Of a stretch of DNA of 34,577 bases, positions 33,683 to 34,577 are shown one piece after another. The DNA is from Bacteroidales bacterium (GTDB taxonomy: Bacteria; Bacteroidota; Bacteroidia; Bacteroidales; F082). The stretch is from assembly GCA_019454985.1 (NCBI GenBank), contig JACFNF010000001.1:153185-187761 (forward strand), read 5' to 3'. The notes beneath the pieces were generated by a model. That model did no database searches. It saw only the letters and a list, made by a program, of their open reading frames with translations, and was not told where the DNA came from. Both the position numbers and the translations under genes were made by a program. The first letter of the stretch is position 1; each line of letters begins with the position of its first letter.

Positions 33683-34267
33683 CTATTGATGACTTGAATG
33701 CCTGAAACACGACACCAAATGGTCGTTCACCATGCCGGCAGCCTGCATAAAAGCATAACAGATCGTACTTCCAACAAATTTGAATCCGTGGCTGATCATT
33801 GCTTTGCTCATGGCATCAGATTCGGGGCTCCGCGCCGGAATTTCGCTGCTCAAACGGAAGCTGTTCACTATTGTTTGTCCGCCTGTAAACTGCCAGATGA
33901 ACCGATCGAACGAACCATGCTGTTGTTGTATTTTCAGAAAACACCGGGCGTTGGTTACCGTTGCATTGATTTTCAATCTGTTGCGTATGATTCCATCGTT
34001 CGAAAGCAGTTTTTCAATTTTTGCCGAATCGTAACGGGCAATTTTTTGTGGGTCGAACCCATCGAAGGCGGCCCTGAAATTTTCGCGTTTCAAAAGAATG
34101 GTTTTCCAGCTTAGCCCAGCCTGAAAAGCGTCGAGCACAAGAAACTCGAACCATTTGCCATCGTCGTGCAGCGGCACACCCCATTCGTTGTCGTGATAGG
34201 CAATCATCAGCGGATGCTCGCCCGGCCATTGGCATCGTTCAATCTTATTTTCAGTGTGAAAATTCAT
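33683..34267 (-). CDS. tag: DNA-3-methyladenine glycosylase I
   Basis: This enzyme removes 3-methyladenine from alkylated DNA, starting base-excision repair. It has 194 residues from the ATG at 34267 (an ATG one codon earlier is also possible), close to the E. coli length. The zinc-binding residues of the Tag family are visible: C12 in ERCQW, H25 in AYHDNEWGVP, and the C-terminal pair in VNDHLVSCF. The HhH-like core has QAGLSWKTIL and the catalytic-region Glu E41 in WFEFLVLDAFQAGLSW. It has its own possible promoter and ends 77 bp before the LuxR-type regulator gene, with no evident functional link to the hydrogenase locus. Confidence 0.93.
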   Translation of the reverse strand: MNFHTENKIERCQWPGEHPLMIAYHDNEWGVPLHDDGKWFEFLVLDAFQAGLSWKTILLKRENFRAAFDGFDPQKIARYDSAKIEKLLSNDGIIRNRLKINATVTNARCFLKIQQQHGSFDRFIWQFTGGQTIVNSFRLSSEIPARSPESDAMSKAMISHGFKFVGSTICYAFMQAAGMVNDHLVSCFRHSSHQ

Positions 34268-34298
34268 CATAAAGGCTTTTCAGAAGAGATATTCAGGT

Positions 34299-34306
34299 CA
34301 AAGGTA
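34299..34306 (-). promoter_or_regulatory. -7 promoter box of tag
   Basis: The minus strand reads TACCTTTG (consensus TAnnTTTG), 31 bases before the tag start codon. The -33 region is not convincing. Confidence 0.4.
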
Positions 34307-34457
34307 CATGAAAACCGGTGAGTTTGCGGTCGGAACGAACCATAAATTTCAGAAGTAAGGCTTTCTGTATTCATAAATTTCATGTGCTCCGTTCTCCACC
34401 AAATACAGATTACTTCGGTGATTCCGGAGACTTTCGTCCTATAGATGAAGCAACGAT

Positions 34458-34518
34458 TTAAGGTGTTAAGATGTTAAGGTGTTAGGGTGTTAGGGTGTTA
34501 AAGTGTTAAGGTGTTAAG
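34458..34518. repeat. 8-bp tandem repeat, about 7.6 copies
   Basis: Tandem units of TTAAGGTG with single-base variants TTAAGATG, TTAGGGTG (twice) and TTAAAGTG run without interruption. They lie in the non-coding tail (34271-34577), which apart from this repeat and the tag promoter box holds no gene that I can support. Confidence 0.9.
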
Positions 34519-34577
34519 TATTTTGGGAGTATTCAGAAAACTGTGTCAGTCTCATTTGCGAATTTACAATTTTTTCT

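Noticed and set aside
34458..34518. CRISPR array
   Set aside because: Units are 8 bp, contiguous and without spacers; no cas gene is present.

Overview
This window comes from a member of the Bacteroidota, most likely an anaerobic fermentative lineage such as Bacteroidales. Five lines of evidence support this. Five secreted proteins carry type A C-terminal sorting domains (or a probable one) of the type IX secretion system (T9SS). DUF6029 and Omp28-like envelope proteins are present. Promoters fit the Bacteroidota consensus TTTG-N19-TAnnTTTG rather than the E. coli type. Shine-Dalgarno sequences are largely absent. A complete NAD-linked [FeFe]-hydrogenase locus with its maturases is present, which implies anaerobic H2 metabolism. 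No tRNA, rRNA or CRISPR was seen.

Region 1 (1-9057, plus strand) holds four large secreted proteins in a row. The first is cut by the window edge. They are a choice-of-anchor/HYDIN-like protein, an LVIVD-repeat protein, a Ca-binding VCBS/ASPIC-UnbV protein, and a second choice-of-anchor protein. Region 2 (9051-9460) is the stump of an IS1634/IS4-like transposase abutting the last cargo gene. Region 3 (9655-14569, minus strand) holds an AsmA-like protein with a long coiled-coil tail and a fifth T9SS cargo with sialidase-type (BNR) repeats. Region 4 (14870-20467, plus strand) holds manA, then a compact run of a TlpA-like thioredoxin, a DUF6029 barrel and an Omp28-like lipoprotein, then a terminator and radA.

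Region 5 (20488-33605, minus strand) is the main feature. Reading along the minus strand it contains a LuxR-type response regulator, then, from its own promoter, a receiver-only regulator, hydC, hydB, hydA, a [FeFe]-hydrogenase-like histidine kinase, a second receiver-only regulator, a REC-histidine kinase, and hydG, hydF and hydE. HydABC would couple NADH (and possibly ferredoxin) to H2, and HydEFG would build the H-cluster. The fused H-cluster/kinase protein keeps all four cluster-binding cysteines but has Asp where catalytic enzymes have the proton-relay Cys, so it looks like an H2 or redox sensor. Together with three receiver proteins and one DNA-binding regulator, it suggests a hydrogen-responsive phosphorelay built into the hydrogenase operon.

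Region 6 (33683-34577) holds tag (3-methyladenine DNA glycosylase I) and a non-coding tail with an 8-bp tandem repeat. The most notable items are the hydrogenase-kinase fusion, the multi-REC relay, and a receiver protein with an apparent internal duplication.
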